From assembly GCA_039105265.1 (NCBI GenBank), contig JAPFFF010000019.1:962501-1026500 (forward strand): a DNA stretch of 64,000 nt, in the 5' to 3' direction. The stretch comes from Tritrichomonas musculus. Its lineage: Eukaryota > Parabasalia > Tritrichomonadida > Tritrichomonadidae. The translations under genes were made by a program, and so were the position numbers. Position 1 is the first letter of the stretch; every line of letters begins with the position of its first letter. The notes beneath the pieces are model-generated. The model was given only the letters and a program-made list of their open reading frames with translations, was not told where the DNA came from and made no database searches. This document shows positions 35,676-46,400 of the stretch, in pieces.

Positions 35676-35840
35676 ATGAATGAATACATCGAAGATGCAG
35701 CGAGTGCACGCAGCTACAAGGAATCAATCAATTATCCTTTCAAATCTAAATACAAATACATCAAAGACACAAGCATTAAAACTGAGCCATACATACCAGA
35801 TTATCAATTGAAAACAGTAAAGAAACAAAGAAATAGATTT
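35676..35840 (+). pseudogene. Integrase N-terminal remnant, B2
   Basis: About 55 codons match the start of the B1 integrase part (SINYPFKSK, KTEPYIPDYQLKTVKK). After MNE it carries an extra 13 residues (YIEDAASARSYKE) from a GC-rich insert. Similarity ends abruptly and the catalytic core is absent. A fossil. Confidence 0.6.
35685..35723. repeat. 39-bp GC-rich insert in integrase remnant
   Basis: The insert is absent from the equivalent B1 position (23130-23160). It contains GCAGCGAGTGCACGCAGC (35697-35714), which matches 17 of 18 bases of the insert at 31968-31985 on the opposite strand. Its length is a multiple of three. Confidence 0.55.
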
Positions 35841-36093
35841 ATCAAACTCTAGAATATCAATTGAAAGTGATTCTGATGACAAAACAAATCCGATTAATGT
35901 AAGAGTAGATGGTGTTCCTGTTGAAATCTTTCATAAACAAACTGGTTATTCATCATCATCATCATATTCATTTCCTAATGGTTCACCAAAAAAGAAAAAA
36001 CAAAGTGATTCAAAGCGTAAACGTAGTAAAAAACAAACAAATCCACAACCATTTCCAATTCATCATGATTCTTTAAATGCTGTGAACAAATAA
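35820..36093 (+). pseudogene. C-terminal piece of an unknown nuclear-type protein, B2
   Basis: An open frame without its own clear start runs from about 35820 to a stop at 36091-36093. It includes NPINVRVDGVPVEIFHK, a serine run, and two clusters of basic residues (KKKK and KRKRSKK) that look like a bipartite nuclear localisation signal. It sits where B1 has its Asn-rich protein but is not clearly similar to it. Probably the end of a gene from a different element lineage. Confidence 0.4.
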
Positions 36094-36167
36094 CACAACA
36101 ACGAGGAGAAGGAGAAGAAGACCTTCATAAAAATAAAATCATCAAATAATCATTAATTTATTTTCAT

Positions 36168-38669
36168 TTATTCAGGCATTTTGATATCATATCCTTCTGC
36201 TGCTGATAGTCTCTCAAGCTTTTGTTTAGACATTTGCATCTTATATTCAATATATCCGCAACCCTTACCGTAAACTGTATCAATCCAGACAGCGATATTA
36301 TTATTTGAAACCTCCTTTAACGTTTGAATATCTGTTGGTCCAGCAACATTGATATAAGCTATTGTTTCATTAACATCAGTACCTGCGGGGGCAACTTTCT
36401 GAATTAAGTAATTAATGTTTTCGATAATGGTCTTAAACTCATGATTCCAGTTACCAATATCTCTAGACCATTTACCAGTTGCGAAGACGATTGTCTTTTT
36501 AGATTTGGTTATGAAATCTTGTATGAGAGCAATACATTTATTGTTATATTCAGATTTTTGTGTTTTCCTGTAATTCATCCATTCAACGTAATTCATCGGC
36601 TTCAAATTATGTTCTGTTTCAATTGCTTTCTTAACGGGATTATCAAAGTGATATACAAATAATGCATTTGATATAGTAAGGTAATTAACAACTTTTGATA
36701 ATGGTTGTATTTCACTGAATATCTCCCAATAGACTTTCCATATCTTAGAAAAGAGACTAGACCAAAATGAATTTGGTGATGCTCTGGTGCTGACTCTTGG
36801 TTTTCCTAATCTCAAATCAGAATAGTATTGAATGTATGGAGCGAGTCGTGTTTTGCTTGATTCTTGAAGAATATATTTACCTGTATCCCAATCGATTTTC
36901 TCTTTGCTTTTCTCAAACATTTCATCTAGCCAGACATTAAATGGTAATCGCTTTCGTTCTTCTGGTGTAGTAACCATTGTTTTCCAAACCTTCTTGTATG
37001 GAGAAGCAAATACCAATTTATAACCATTAATGATTTGTGGAACACCTCGTTTATCAACTAATATAATATCATCAACTTTATCACCGTTCAGGTCTGTTAT
37101 CTCAATCTCTCCTGATGGGTCTTTAGCGTTGGTTGGAAGTCATCTGTATTTTGGTTTTCCGTCTGGGTCAAGATGTGTGTGACAATAAACTTTTGCCTGG
37201 TCTCGTGTTGCGGCTGAAGGAATGTATTTAACTCTGTAATTTCCGTTAATGATTATATCAAGGAAGTTTTGTTTGTATAATGAGCTATTTTGGGTGTGTG
37301 ATTGAATATTTAAGTTCCCAAATTTACCGATATTGCTAAGAACTGTTGGTGCATCTCTGTTTTCACGTTTACCTGTTGTTTTGATTTCTTGTTTGTATTG
37401 TTGCAATAATCGTTGAATATCTTCTTCAGATGTTGGTGAATCAAATGCTGCTCCTTTCTTAAAACGTGATTCATCGAAAGTATTAAGCTTATTGAACTTA
37501 ACTTTTTTGGCAGGGTTCTTTACACGTTCATTGTAATGTTGAAACGTTTCATTAAGTTCTGTATCATCATCCTCGTTAGCAATAAATGTTGTATCATCAT
37601 TCATTTTAGTACGCGAAAAATTATTATTATTATTGTCTGTTATTGGTTTGATTGATGGTGGTTTGATTGGTTGTATAATATCAGAGCCTTTGATAGGTTT
37701 TCTATTTATGATTGTGTCAAACACTCTGAAGAATGATGATAAGCCTGTAATTGATTTTTGTTCATTGGTTATATCAATGTTTCTCTTCATCTTATCTCTG
37801 ATAATTTCTAGTGTTTGATGTAATGCATCAACGTTTTCCTTTGCTTGTTCATCAAGTTTGTTTTGTGGTTTCTTTGCTGCTTCATAACATCTGGGAAGTA
37901 CTTTGAGCCATGGTTGGTTATAGTTTAATTGCTTGAGCAATTCTATATCATCATCTACCAAATCATAAGGGGACAGCAACAAGGATGATAGATTATCTTC
38001 ATCCTCTTCTTCTAGTTCTGGGAAGTTGAATGATATTGATGGAAGCGAATCATCTTGCTCCAAAAAACTTGTATTCATTGATTCATCTGAATCGGTGGGT
38101 GTTATGCGTTTTCTTCTTGGTGTTCTTCGTTTTTTTCTGTCAGGTGTTGGTTCATGAATGCTTGTTCTCTTTCTTCTTCTTTTGGTTGTTTGTGGTGTAT
38201 GAATCTTTCGCGGCGGTTTGATGGGTGATGAACGAAAACCATCAGAGCTATAATTTAAATCATCGTTGACAACAATATTGAAGTAATTGATGATTGTATC
38301 AAAGCTTTTTTTATCTGTTGTGTACTCTTTTAAACTAAGGAATTGATTGCCTTTGCTTTTAATACCAGCATTGATTTTGCTCATCAATGAAACAAATCGA
38401 CGAAACTTGACTTTCATTTCGCGAATCTTTCCCACACTTCTTCCTGTATATTCATTGTTTTGTATTTGATACAACAAATTAATTAAATCATTGGGGTGTT
38501 CTAGTTTGTATGTACTGAGAAATGTGTTCTTAAAATAATCTATCGGGTCATCTATTTCATCATCATCATCAGGTTTAGAAACCTCGCTGTCAAATATAGT
38601 ATCATCATCAATATTGCTCAAATCTAATTCAAAGCTATCAGATGAATTATTTTTGTCTTGTTTTGACAT
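36168..38669 (-). pseudogene. D-x-N-G-D protein, B2 (interrupted, chimeric)
   Basis: The N-terminal 180 residues (MSKQDKNNSSDSFELDLSN to RRTPRRKR) are almost the same as in B1. The centre is entirely different and acidic (FPELEEEDEDNLSSLLL), and the C-terminal part is a clearly diverged homologue (MVFASPYKKVWKTMVTTPEE; FSKIWKVYWEIFSEIQPLSK). The loop family motif D-L-N-G-D-K-V-D-D is present in the DNA between. The gene looks broken in about one place, different from B1. The mosaic of near-identical and distant parts argues for recombination between Polinton lineages. Confidence 0.6.
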
Positions 38670-38691
38670 TGTTTAGTTTCTAATAAATTGA

Positions 38692-38910
38692 ATGTTTACG
38701 ATTGAGCAGAGCGGACACATAACAAAAACAAATACTATTGACGGATTGATTAACGAATACATTAAAAGATATGTCGACAATTATGTTATCAAAGGTGATT
38801 CATCGAATGGAAACGTAGGAGGTTCGAACAGTAATGGAATCACAGAGGAACAATTGAATGAAGCTGTTAAGGGATTGCGTGATTACGTTATTAACAATTA
38901 CGCTTTATCA
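38692..38910 (+). pseudogene. Tail-fibre-like protein, N-terminal remnant, B2
   Basis: About 73 codons match the start of the B1 fibre (MFTIEQSGHITKTNTIDGL to GLRDYVINNYALS), then similarity ends abruptly and GC-rich hairpin DNA follows. It shows the N-terminal module that may anchor the fibre to the capsid. A fossil fragment. Confidence 0.65.
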
Positions 38911-38921
38911 GTAGTTTACAA

Positions 38922-39004
38922 AAGGGGTGATTTAAGGACTAAAGTCCTTAAACCCCTTCGGTTCCCCTTTTCTCGGTTCTCCGCTCTTGACGAGCTTCGA
39001 ACCG
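38922..39004. repeat. Two GC-rich hairpins at the B2 right breakpoint
   Basis: Hairpin one pairs TTTAAGGACT (38931-38940) with AGTCCTTAAA (38943-38952), extended outside by GGGG/CCCC. Hairpin two pairs CGGTTC (38974-38979) with GAACCG (38999-39004), with inner GCTC/GAGC. They start within about 12 bp of where B2 similarity stops. Confidence 0.55.
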
Positions 39005-39334
39005 GACTCCATAAATATAGGTCATCAATGCTTTTCATTTCTGTCTTCAGTTTTTTGATTTACTATACGGGACATATATATTGCATAAAAACCTTTATTT
39101 TCACATTAGAAGTATATGTTAGTAGTCAAAAAAGTGATATCTTTATACCTGAAATGTGAAATGAAAATGAAAATTTCCATTAAAATTTTAATATATTTAT
39201 ACTTTTTAAAAATATTGAAAATAAAATTTTAAAAAAATTTTATGAATTGTGATATAAAATGTTATTCTCTCAAAATTTTATTTTTATTCTTTTAATTTTA
39301 ATTTTTTATCCACATTATAAATAACACCCGATAA
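39005..39334. other. AT-rich spacer before the C element
   Basis: No gene is seen. The part from about 39165 is extremely A+T-rich, with ATTTTAAAAAAATTTTAT-like runs, and ends at GATAAATG, the start of the next gene. It may include the left end of the C element, but no B-like or inverted terminal sequence was recognised. Confidence 0.4.
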
Positions 39335-39835
39335 ATGACTAAACAAGTTGCATACGTTTCTATTAATAAATTATGTGATAAATTAGAGGAATTTATTGGC
39401 AAAGCCAAGGCCAGCGATGCTGTCGTTAAAGACCACAATATTGAATTAAAAACAAATGCATATGAATATTATGTTTTATTTAGTAAAGATACAGTATATG
39501 AAGATAGATTTGATAGTAATTATGTAGTATTTAAACCAATATTGATATCATTATGGAAGAGGCAACAATTGAAATATAATGATTTATGCAAGCTGTTTGA
39601 ATGTGAAAAATTATATATTAAAGCCAAATCTAAAGGTGCACATTACAACATAAACACTAAAGAGAATCTACAAAAATTGGTCATTGAACGTGAACCAAAA
39701 AAGTTTACTAATAGAGATGGAAAAGAAATAGTATACCATGATATTCGAAATTATGACACATACAGTTTGGTTAAAGAAATAGAATCCCGCTTAAAGACTA
39801 ACTATCAGCAATTCATCAAAGAATGTGGCTTCTGA
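39335..39835 (+). CDS. Conserved Polinton protein, C type (166 aa)
   Basis: The protein begins MTKQVAYVSINKLCDKLEEF and ends KECGF. It shares with the D-type gene at 60676-61194 the layout Y-V-x-I/F-x-K, a WKRQQLKYNDLCKLFECEKL-type helix-strand, and F-T-N-R-D-G-K-E-I-x-Y. Start context GATAAATG. The following gene overlaps or abuts it. It resembles a small mixed alpha/beta, possibly DNA-binding, domain (KilA-N or MSV199-like folds would fit), but I do not claim a family. Confidence 0.55.
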   Translation: MTKQVAYVSINKLCDKLEEFIGKAKASDAVVKDHNIELKTNAYEYYVLFSKDTVYEDRFDSNYVVFKPILISLWKRQQLKYNDLCKLFECEKLYIKAKSKGAHYNINTKENLQKLVIEREPKKFTNRDGKEIVYHDIRNYDTYSLVKEIESRLKTNYQQFIKECGF

Positions 39836-39884
39836 AAGGTATACTTATATGAGCCATTATTTTTTTGCATTTAATAGCATTCAA

Positions 39885-41837
39885 ATGAGTAAAACAAATG
39901 CTATACTCAAACCTGGTCATGTAATGCAAGGCAATAATACTCAAAAATTATTAGGATACTGTAATAGATTGAACAATGAATTAGGGTTTAATATTGCTAC
40001 TACTTCAGGAGGATATGCACTTAGGGACAGTTCATATGCTACTCGTTTAGCAGAACTTCTTAACGAATTTCAATTTGGTTTACGTGAAGGGAATAGTGTT
40101 GATGATACTACCATGAATAGTTTCATTGAAAGGGTTCAAAATGAAAATCCATATGATAGACCAATAGATTATTCTGATTTAAAAGATTTTAATGATTATC
40201 AGTTTAGTAAATGGGCTAGAACAAATAATGGTGTTTATAATGAACTCGCAACAAAAATTGATTCCCGAACGCTTGAAGGATATAAAAAGGCGTATCCAAA
40301 AAATATTATAAAAGCTATCATTAGAATACTCAATAAACATAATTTTGCATCAAATGATAATATTCACCATAAATATGTAAGGCGTATATATCAAGAAAGT
40401 CTGGACCATTTCACAAATAGAGTATATCCAGAAACTTCACATAGGGAACCTCAAGAGCAATCAGGATTTTTCTTTAGACTTGGAGAAGGAGAGACTTTTC
40501 CAGAATTGAATCCATTGAATGCATTAAGAAGAAGACCCCCTAATGAAACAACTCCAATTATAGATAACACTAATATTAATAATAACAATAATACATTTTT
40601 ATTTCAAAATCAAATGGCACAAGAAGTAAATTTACAGGATTTAGTTAATGCCTACAATTCTTTTGCTCAACATCCGGTAGATATCAATACAATAGCGAAC
40701 AATGTCCAAGAAATTCAAAGAATAGCGATTGAATCAATAAACCATTTTCGACATAGACCAGGTAGGGTTGGTGGACCAAAACAAGGAATGAATTCATTAT
40801 GGGATATCGTTCTAGACAATAAAAAAGACATCAAAAGAAGAAGAAAAGCAATGACCCTTGCTGGAGCTCAAGATATTGTTAATAAACGAAATGCAGCAAA
40901 CCCTAATAGTCAACCATGGTCTGTATCAGATGAAGATGTTAACGGGGATAATATTCCAGATATTATTATTAAAAATGGTAGCAACCATCCAATATACATT
41001 AACGGATACACAACAGCAAAGTCAGATTGGCCTGCACGATTTCATTTCTATACAGATTATGATGCAGCAGCTAGAAAACAATATAGGAATGAACATGGCG
41101 GAAAATCAATCACTGTTCCAATATATCTCAAGGAGAAATTGAATTATAGTTATAATAATGACCTCAATGGAAATCCACATCATTTAGGTGAAATGACAGG
41201 CTATACAATGCCTGAAGCATGGAGAGATTACAAGTTAGATGGGTACAGTTTTGTTAAGGAGAAGCGAAAGAATGCCTTTGCTAGATTCCGCGATTATGTT
41301 GTTAGTCATGTTGTTGAAGATGTTATTAACGCTCTTAGGACTCAAAACATATTAGATATCACTCCTAAATTCAAGGCAAGACTAATTATGATGGCTACGT
41401 CAAAATTATGGAAACACTATATACTTAGTACAGTTGCTCGTAAACGTGGTTTCACCTCAGTAGAACATGAAGAGTTTAAGAAATGGTGTAAGAAGAGTGA
41501 AGGAAAACGAATAGTTGATGCAGAAGTTTCAAGCCTTTTATTACATGTTCTTCATACTAATGGAAATCATTGGACTGCTGAACAAAGAGCACAACTCAGA
41601 AATAAGATTTATAATGATTTCGGACACGCTATGGTAGAATCAGCTCAAGAAGTCAATGAACGTGAAAGGGAAAATTTGATACACGACCAATATACTGGAC
41701 AAGAAAGACAGGGCATGCAGTACGAACATCAAAATGATGAAGAAGGAGGTGAATGGCACGATGGTATCACACAAGAATATAATCAAGGAAATAATGGCGA
41801 ATGGGATGAAGCCGATGATGCGGCATTTTTAAACTAA
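39885..41837 (+). CDS. D-x-N-G-D protein, C type (about 650 aa)
   Basis: The likely start is MSKTNAILKPGHVM (39885, context TTCAAATG); an upstream in-frame ATG exists at 39849, and the furthest extension would need a GTG. The N-terminal half is C-specific and includes a short poly-Asn. The family core begins at GMNSLWDIVLDNKKDIKR (near residue 300), followed by EDVNGDNIPDIIIKNG and YINGYTTAKSDWPARF. The C-terminal half is helical (FARFRDYVVSHVVEDVINAL), ending in an acidic tail. Unlike in B, this gene is uninterrupted. Position before the ATPase and capsid genes supports a virion role. Confidence 0.65.
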   Translation: MSKTNAILKPGHVMQGNNTQKLLGYCNRLNNELGFNIATTSGGYALRDSSYATRLAELLNEFQFGLREGNSVDDTTMNSFIERVQNENPYDRPIDYSDLKDFNDYQFSKWARTNNGVYNELATKIDSRTLEGYKKAYPKNIIKAIIRILNKHNFASNDNIHHKYVRRIYQESLDHFTNRVYPETSHREPQEQSGFFFRLGEGETFPELNPLNALRRRPPNETTPIIDNTNINNNNNTFLFQNQMAQEVNLQDLVNAYNSFAQHPVDINTIANNVQEIQRIAIESINHFRHRPGRVGGPKQGMNSLWDIVLDNKKDIKRRRKAMTLAGAQDIVNKRNAANPNSQPWSVSDEDVNGDNIPDIIIKNGSNHPIYINGYTTAKSDWPARFHFYTDYDAAARKQYRNEHGGKSITVPIYLKEKLNYSYNNDLNGNPHHLGEMTGYTMPEAWRDYKLDGYSFVKEKRKNAFARFRDYVVSHVVEDVINALRTQNILDITPKFKARLIMMATSKLWKHYILSTVARKRGFTSVEHEEFKKWCKKSEGKRIVDAEVSSLLLHVLHTNGNHWTAEQRAQLRNKIYNDFGHAMVESAQEVNERERENLIHDQYTGQERQGMQYEHQNDEEGGEWHDGITQEYNQGNNGEWDEADDAAFLN

Positions 41838-41887
41838 ACATAATGTGAGTCTTTTTTTTACACATAATATAATCTATTAACATGTAA

Positions 41888-42736
41888 ATGAATAGCCTAA
41901 AAGACGTCAATTATTTAGTATCTGATACACTAAAACAAAATAAAGACAATTTATCAGGTGCATTAATAGAACCTATTCACGAAGATATTCACGTTAAATA
42001 TAATTCAGTAAATGTTATCGTAGGCAAACAAAATTCTGGTAAAACAGTTATTGCTCTACAAGAGATAATCAAAATAGGATTAATAAAAACATACCACGAG
42101 CAAAGCTCGGGTAAACAAAGTTTCCACCTATTAGTCTATATCACGAAGAATGGAGATGAAAATGATAGGAGCTGGCAAACATTGAAACATCTAATTAAAA
42201 TACCATATATTACAATCTCTGAGAAAAATGCAGTTGATTTTATGACAGAATTGATAGCTGCAAAAAATCTCTATTATCTTGTCAAAAGAGAACACTTAGA
42301 AGAAAGATTAGATGATGGACAAAAAAATGATATGTTTAATGTTTTACATATAGATGAATTTAATAAAGAGTATCTTCACACATTAGTACTTTTTGATGAT
42401 ATCTCTAATAGCAAACTATTTTCATCAGAAGAATCAAATTTTAGCCAACAACTTCGTAGATGTAGGCACACAAATATCACATACTTCTTGTTAATCCAAG
42501 GATGGAAAGGAATTAAGCCACATATCAAAAATGAGATAACAACTTTGTTTGTATTTCCATGTTTTAATCGTCAACAGTTGCATTATATATATTCACAATC
42601 AGCTAGTAATTTAGATTTTGAAGAATTTTATAATTTATATAGACAGCTTGCAGAAGAAAAAAATATTTATCCTGATTCACATTCATGCTTAATCGTTCAG
42701 GTATCAGAAGGGGGCAACACTATATTATCACAATAA
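41888..42736 (+). CDS. A32-like genome packaging ATPase, C type (282 aa)
   Basis: Walker A is GKQNSGKT near residue 46, and Walker B is LHTLVLFDDIS near 170. Length and motifs fit the FtsK-HerA superfamily packaging ATPase (poxvirus A32 type) that pumps DNA into the capsid of Polintons and related viruses. The homologue at 52743-53564 has the same motifs. Between the two Walker motifs, this copy carries an extra HEQSSGKQS segment encoded beside a short hairpin. The 3' end overlaps the convergent coiled-coil gene by 40 bases. Start context TGTAAATG. The frame is uninterrupted. Confidence 0.85.
   Translation: MNSLKDVNYLVSDTLKQNKDNLSGALIEPIHEDIHVKYNSVNVIVGKQNSGKTVIALQEIIKIGLIKTYHEQSSGKQSFHLLVYITKNGDENDRSWQTLKHLIKIPYITISEKNAVDFMTELIAAKNLYYLVKREHLEERLDDGQKNDMFNVLHIDEFNKEYLHTLVLFDDISNSKLFSSEESNFSQQLRRCRHTNITYFLLIQGWKGIKPHIKNEITTLFVFPCFNRQQLHYIYSQSASNLDFEEFYNLYRQLAEEKNIYPDSHSCLIVQVSEGGNTILSQ
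42097..42109. repeat. Short GC-rich hairpin within ATPase gene
   Basis: CGAGC and GCTCG flank AAA. The surrounding 24-27 bases have no counterpart in the D-type ATPase, so this looks like a small in-frame insert. On its own the hairpin is short enough to occur by chance. Confidence 0.4.
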
Positions 42737-43080
42737 TCCGATTGAGGATTAATAAAATGAATAATATTATTTATTGTTTCTTTTATCTGTTTTATCTCTT
42801 GTTTCAATTCAGATATCTCACTGCTACGCAGGGCCTCACTTTGTGAGCCAATATTTTTTTGATTATCATTAATATTCTCTTCTTTAATCTTCTTTAACAT
42901 TAAAACATTTTTTATTTTCGTTATGTGATATCCTTTTATGTAATACATTTTGTTTAATTTATGCGTTGTAAGTGAATCCATATCATTTTTATGCTTGTTA
43001 TAATACAAATTAAATTCATCAACTGTATCAAACTCTTTAGTATACTTTGAAATAGGTTCAATTATTTTCACATCGTTCAT
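42697..43080 (-). CDS. Coiled-coil Polinton protein, C type (127 aa)
   Basis: The protein begins MNDVKIIEPISKYTKEFDTV and shares FNLYYNKHKNDMDSLTTHKL and MYYIKGYHITKIKNVLMLKK with the D homologue at 52246-52599. The end is a coiled coil (LKQEIKQIKETINNI). A segment SQSEALRSSE, encoded at a CTCAC/GTGAG hairpin, is not matched in D. Its start lies beside the amphipathic gene, as in every other element here. Confidence 0.65.
   Translation of the reverse strand: MNDVKIIEPISKYTKEFDTVDEFNLYYNKHKNDMDSLTTHKLNKMYYIKGYHITKIKNVLMLKKIKEENINDNQKNIGSQSEALRSSEISELKQEIKQIKETINNIIHFINPQSDYCDNIVLPPSDT
42835..42847. repeat. Short hairpin within coiled-coil gene
   Basis: CTCAC and GTGAG flank TTT, next to CTACGCAGGG. 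It encodes part of the SEALRSSE peptide absent from the D homologue. A possible member of the short-insert family; weak on its own. Confidence 0.35.
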
Positions 43081-43102
43081 TTACATTTGAAATAAATTTA
43101 AA

Positions 43103-43429
43103 TTACTTCAATAATGGTATATCAAATCTTCCTGGATTAAAATACTGGGCATTTACAGGTGTATTATGCGCTAGCTCTAAGGGACGTTGTCCATTGTTAG
43201 TTTGTCTGATACCCGCCCCATTAACACCTAAAGACTTATTGCCCGCAAATTTCCCTGCGTAGTTGCCTATTTTATTGATAACATTTCCTGCTGTCCCACC
43301 AATCGCGCCTCCAATAACTGGAGCTACTTTTGATACAATTTCTGCTCCTTTTTTAAGTACTGGTAATGCTTTTCCAATAACATTCTTTGCACCGCTAATC
43401 AAATTTTTAAACCAACTTCCAAATGCCAT
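43103..43429 (-). CDS. Glycine-rich amphipathic protein, C type (108 aa)
   Basis: The protein begins MAFGSWFKNLISGAKNVIGK, then VLKKGAEIVSKVAPVIGGAI and a Gly/Ala/Asn-rich stretch; the end contains NAQYFNPGRFDIPLLK. The start closely resembles the D protein at 51843 (MAFGTWFKDLLVKGKNFIKK). It is divergent from the capsid gene with 54 bp between starts. The amphipathic helix and placement suggest a membrane-active or capsid-interior protein. Confidence 0.65.
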   Translation of the reverse strand: MAFGSWFKNLISGAKNVIGKALPVLKKGAEIVSKVAPVIGGAIGGTAGNVINKIGNYAGKFAGNKSLGVNGAGIRQTNNGQRPLELAHNTPVNAQYFNPGRFDIPLLK

Positions 43430-43483
43430 TTCAATTCAAGTAAAATGTAAATTATGATAAACATTATTTTTATATTTAAACAA

Positions 43484-46400
43484 ATGACTTATTACAACGC
43501 ACAAACAAAGAATTTAGGAAATGATGAGGGTGATGTTTTATCATTTTTCCAATCAAAATTGCGCAATCTTATACAAAGAAACGGTGGAGATAACACATTT
43601 TCGTTTGTCATGGAGGAATTCAAAGATAAGGATGCACCATTACCTGTAGGTACAAAAACACGAATAAAATTAACACATTCTGGGCACACAATTACACAAA
43701 TTGAGAAGTCATTTACGACTATTCTTTTAGATTTTATCATAAAATTATCAAAACCAATTGACGTATCTGCTGACACACATGGACTTATGAAAATATTTGT
43801 TGGATTCAAAAATGCTGTAGAATTTTATGAAGATTGTAGATTTTGGATTAATGATAAACTCTTAGGTGCATATCGTCAAGATGAATTACAACGTGAATCA
43901 TTTGCATATAATTCTATTAAGCCAAGAGATGCAAAAGCAACATCAAAATATTCACATTCCACATGAGAAAATGTTTCACAATTCTCTCCATCAATTTGTG
44001 GCTGTTATGTAGACTTAAAAGATATTGCAGATGGACAACCACATAAATTTACCATCGAATTGACTATACCATTTGTAGACCAATTAGCACTTCAAGCATG
44101 GCAATTATATCCTAATGCAATCTGTGGAGAAATAGAAGAAGAAGTAAAAACAAGTTTACGCGCACTTGTATGGGCACAAGTGAATCCAAATGTAGTTAAA
44201 GAAACACTTCAATTTTTAGAGGATACAGAAATAGATGAAGAAATGCCTGCTGTTATACCTATATCACGTAAATTCACACAAATTGGAAGACCATCAGTGA
44301 TTGTCTCTCATTATTCATCAAATCCAACTCCTTCACAAAAGCTTCATATAGAGTATCAAAGATATAAAGGCGTAAATGTATATGATGATGATGTGCTAGA
44401 GCATCCAACAATTGATTTTGGATACACAGATGAAGAATTTACTAAATATAAAGTATCACGTGATGATGTTAATAAAAAGGAATTTGCTGAATTAATCGCT
44501 GCTGGAAATCCAGACAAACCATTGGATCCAGGAGATACTGTCAAAATTATCAAAAGTGAATTGAAAGGAGCCTTACTTGCCACAACAAAATCTGATTCAA
44601 TCAACCTGAAAACAGAAAAGATTACACTAGATGTTCTTGGTGGAACTATTCAATTAGGTCGCTCAAATTTAGCAGGATTTGGATTAAAACAAGATGTTTA
44701 TAATGGATTGGTTCGTGAATTGCAAACACCATTATTGATTCCATCACAAGAACTCACAAGAGAAATATTTGAAGGAACAGCAAAGGTAAATGGATTAGAA
44801 ATCAGTAAAAGTATTCCATTACGTAATGCAACAAATATCACAATGATGTTCCCTAAGAGCCCTGCAGATATAACATGTTTTGATAATATTATGTATCAAA
44901 ATGTGCAATTAGTTGTTAATAAAAGAACATATCCAGATACAGAATTTGCTAATACTTGTGCAGCCAGGTTCTATCAACATCAATTGATTGCAAACGAGTT
45001 AGATGGAGCGTTAGAAGCAACACAAGAATTTGAAGATAGTTTTACACAGCCATTAAACGACCCAACAACATCATTATTAACTATAAATTTTATATATAAA
45101 TATATTTTAGATATGATTGAATATGCTGCTGTATTAAAAGATGAAACTACAAGAAGCTATAGATTTAATATTGAAGATTATGAAACACTAACTTTAAATA
45201 ATATTGATAATGCAAAAGAGTATGAAGTATTAAGTGAAAAAGCTTCATTAAAAATGTATTATAATTTATTAGATAAGATTAAAACTAAACAAGATTCATT
45301 AGCGATATCAACAAATAAAACAGATTATGAAACAAATAAAGAATCAACATCAATTATTCCATCATTATCATTAATAAATGAATTATTATCAAATAATGAT
45401 AAATATGTAGCAAAAAATGATGATGGTTCATTAACAATAGCTACTACGTTTACAAATAATTCTCCATCATTAATAGTGAATAATCCATATTATCCAGATA
45501 TTAGATTATGTAATGAAAATAGTTATGTTTCATTAAGATATTCACCTTATACAGAAGAATTTATGATAAAATATAAAGATGTTGATATGATAAATTGCAC
45601 ATATAAATCTCAAAAATATAAAACTACAATAAAAGACCAATTAGTGGTTGATGGTCGAGTTATGATAAAAGGTTCAGATTTAAGTATATTTGATATTTAT
45701 TCAACAAGTTCAGCAAAACAAGCACTTATTAATTTTGGATTAAATTTAGCAAATAAAAGTGAAATATTATATGAATTAGTTAATAATATTCCAAAATTAT
45801 CTTTATACTTAAATAGTTCAAAAATAATAACAATTAATAAAGATAAAGTTGAAATTAGTACTGATTTATATAAAAATGATGATAAATATTTAGCGGAATC
45901 AGAATGTGATACTAAATATGCTTTGACAACAGAGTTGGCCCTTGCTATTGAGCAAGTGAATTCAAATGTTATTACATATGAGCAGCTAATAAAAAGATGT
46001 GCCATTGATTGTGGTCCAATTAATGCTGGGTCCTCGGACATATCAATACATAATCTAAAAATTGTAGATAAGGTGATTAAACTGGAATACATAGTAGGTG
46101 AATATGAACTATGTTATGAAATAAGGGTGTTATTCCATGATACAGATGGAAATCCCCATAACATAGTAATAGTATTACTTCAAAGGACTGTGTATTTTGA
46201 TAATTTCAAATTTCCACTATATTATGAAGAAACTGTTGATTTAACATCAGGAAGACCACTTACATATAATTTCCCAATATTTGAATATTCTTGGACAACT
46301 ACTCAGGAATTATTAGATGCTAAACAAATATATTCAAGACAAATCATAACCCGAGAATATTTAGCAAAATTTAAGGGTGTAATGTATGGCACATCCAACA

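Larger units (their letters stand above)
31711..38910. mobile_element. B-type Polinton copy 2 (B2), rearranged fossil
   Basis: It starts like B1 (AGTAGTATATGTGTGGGC, then GATAAAAAATGACCCCCTT) inside an E-type capsid gene. The left arm to about 35390 is nearly identical to B1. The middle differs strongly: most of the integrase and two following B1 genes are absent or replaced, and the D-x-N-G-D gene has a different centre. Near-identity returns at about 38050-38910 and stops abruptly inside the fibre gene. No right terminal repeat was found. The element is not whole; at least three genes are incomplete or interrupted. Confidence 0.7.

Noticed and set aside
39825-39884. GTG-initiated extension of the C D-x-N-G-D gene (and similar GTG/TTG extensions at 16500, 18650 and 44060)
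   Set aside because: Eukaryotic genes start at ATG; natural ATG codons with the usual A-rich context lie inside.
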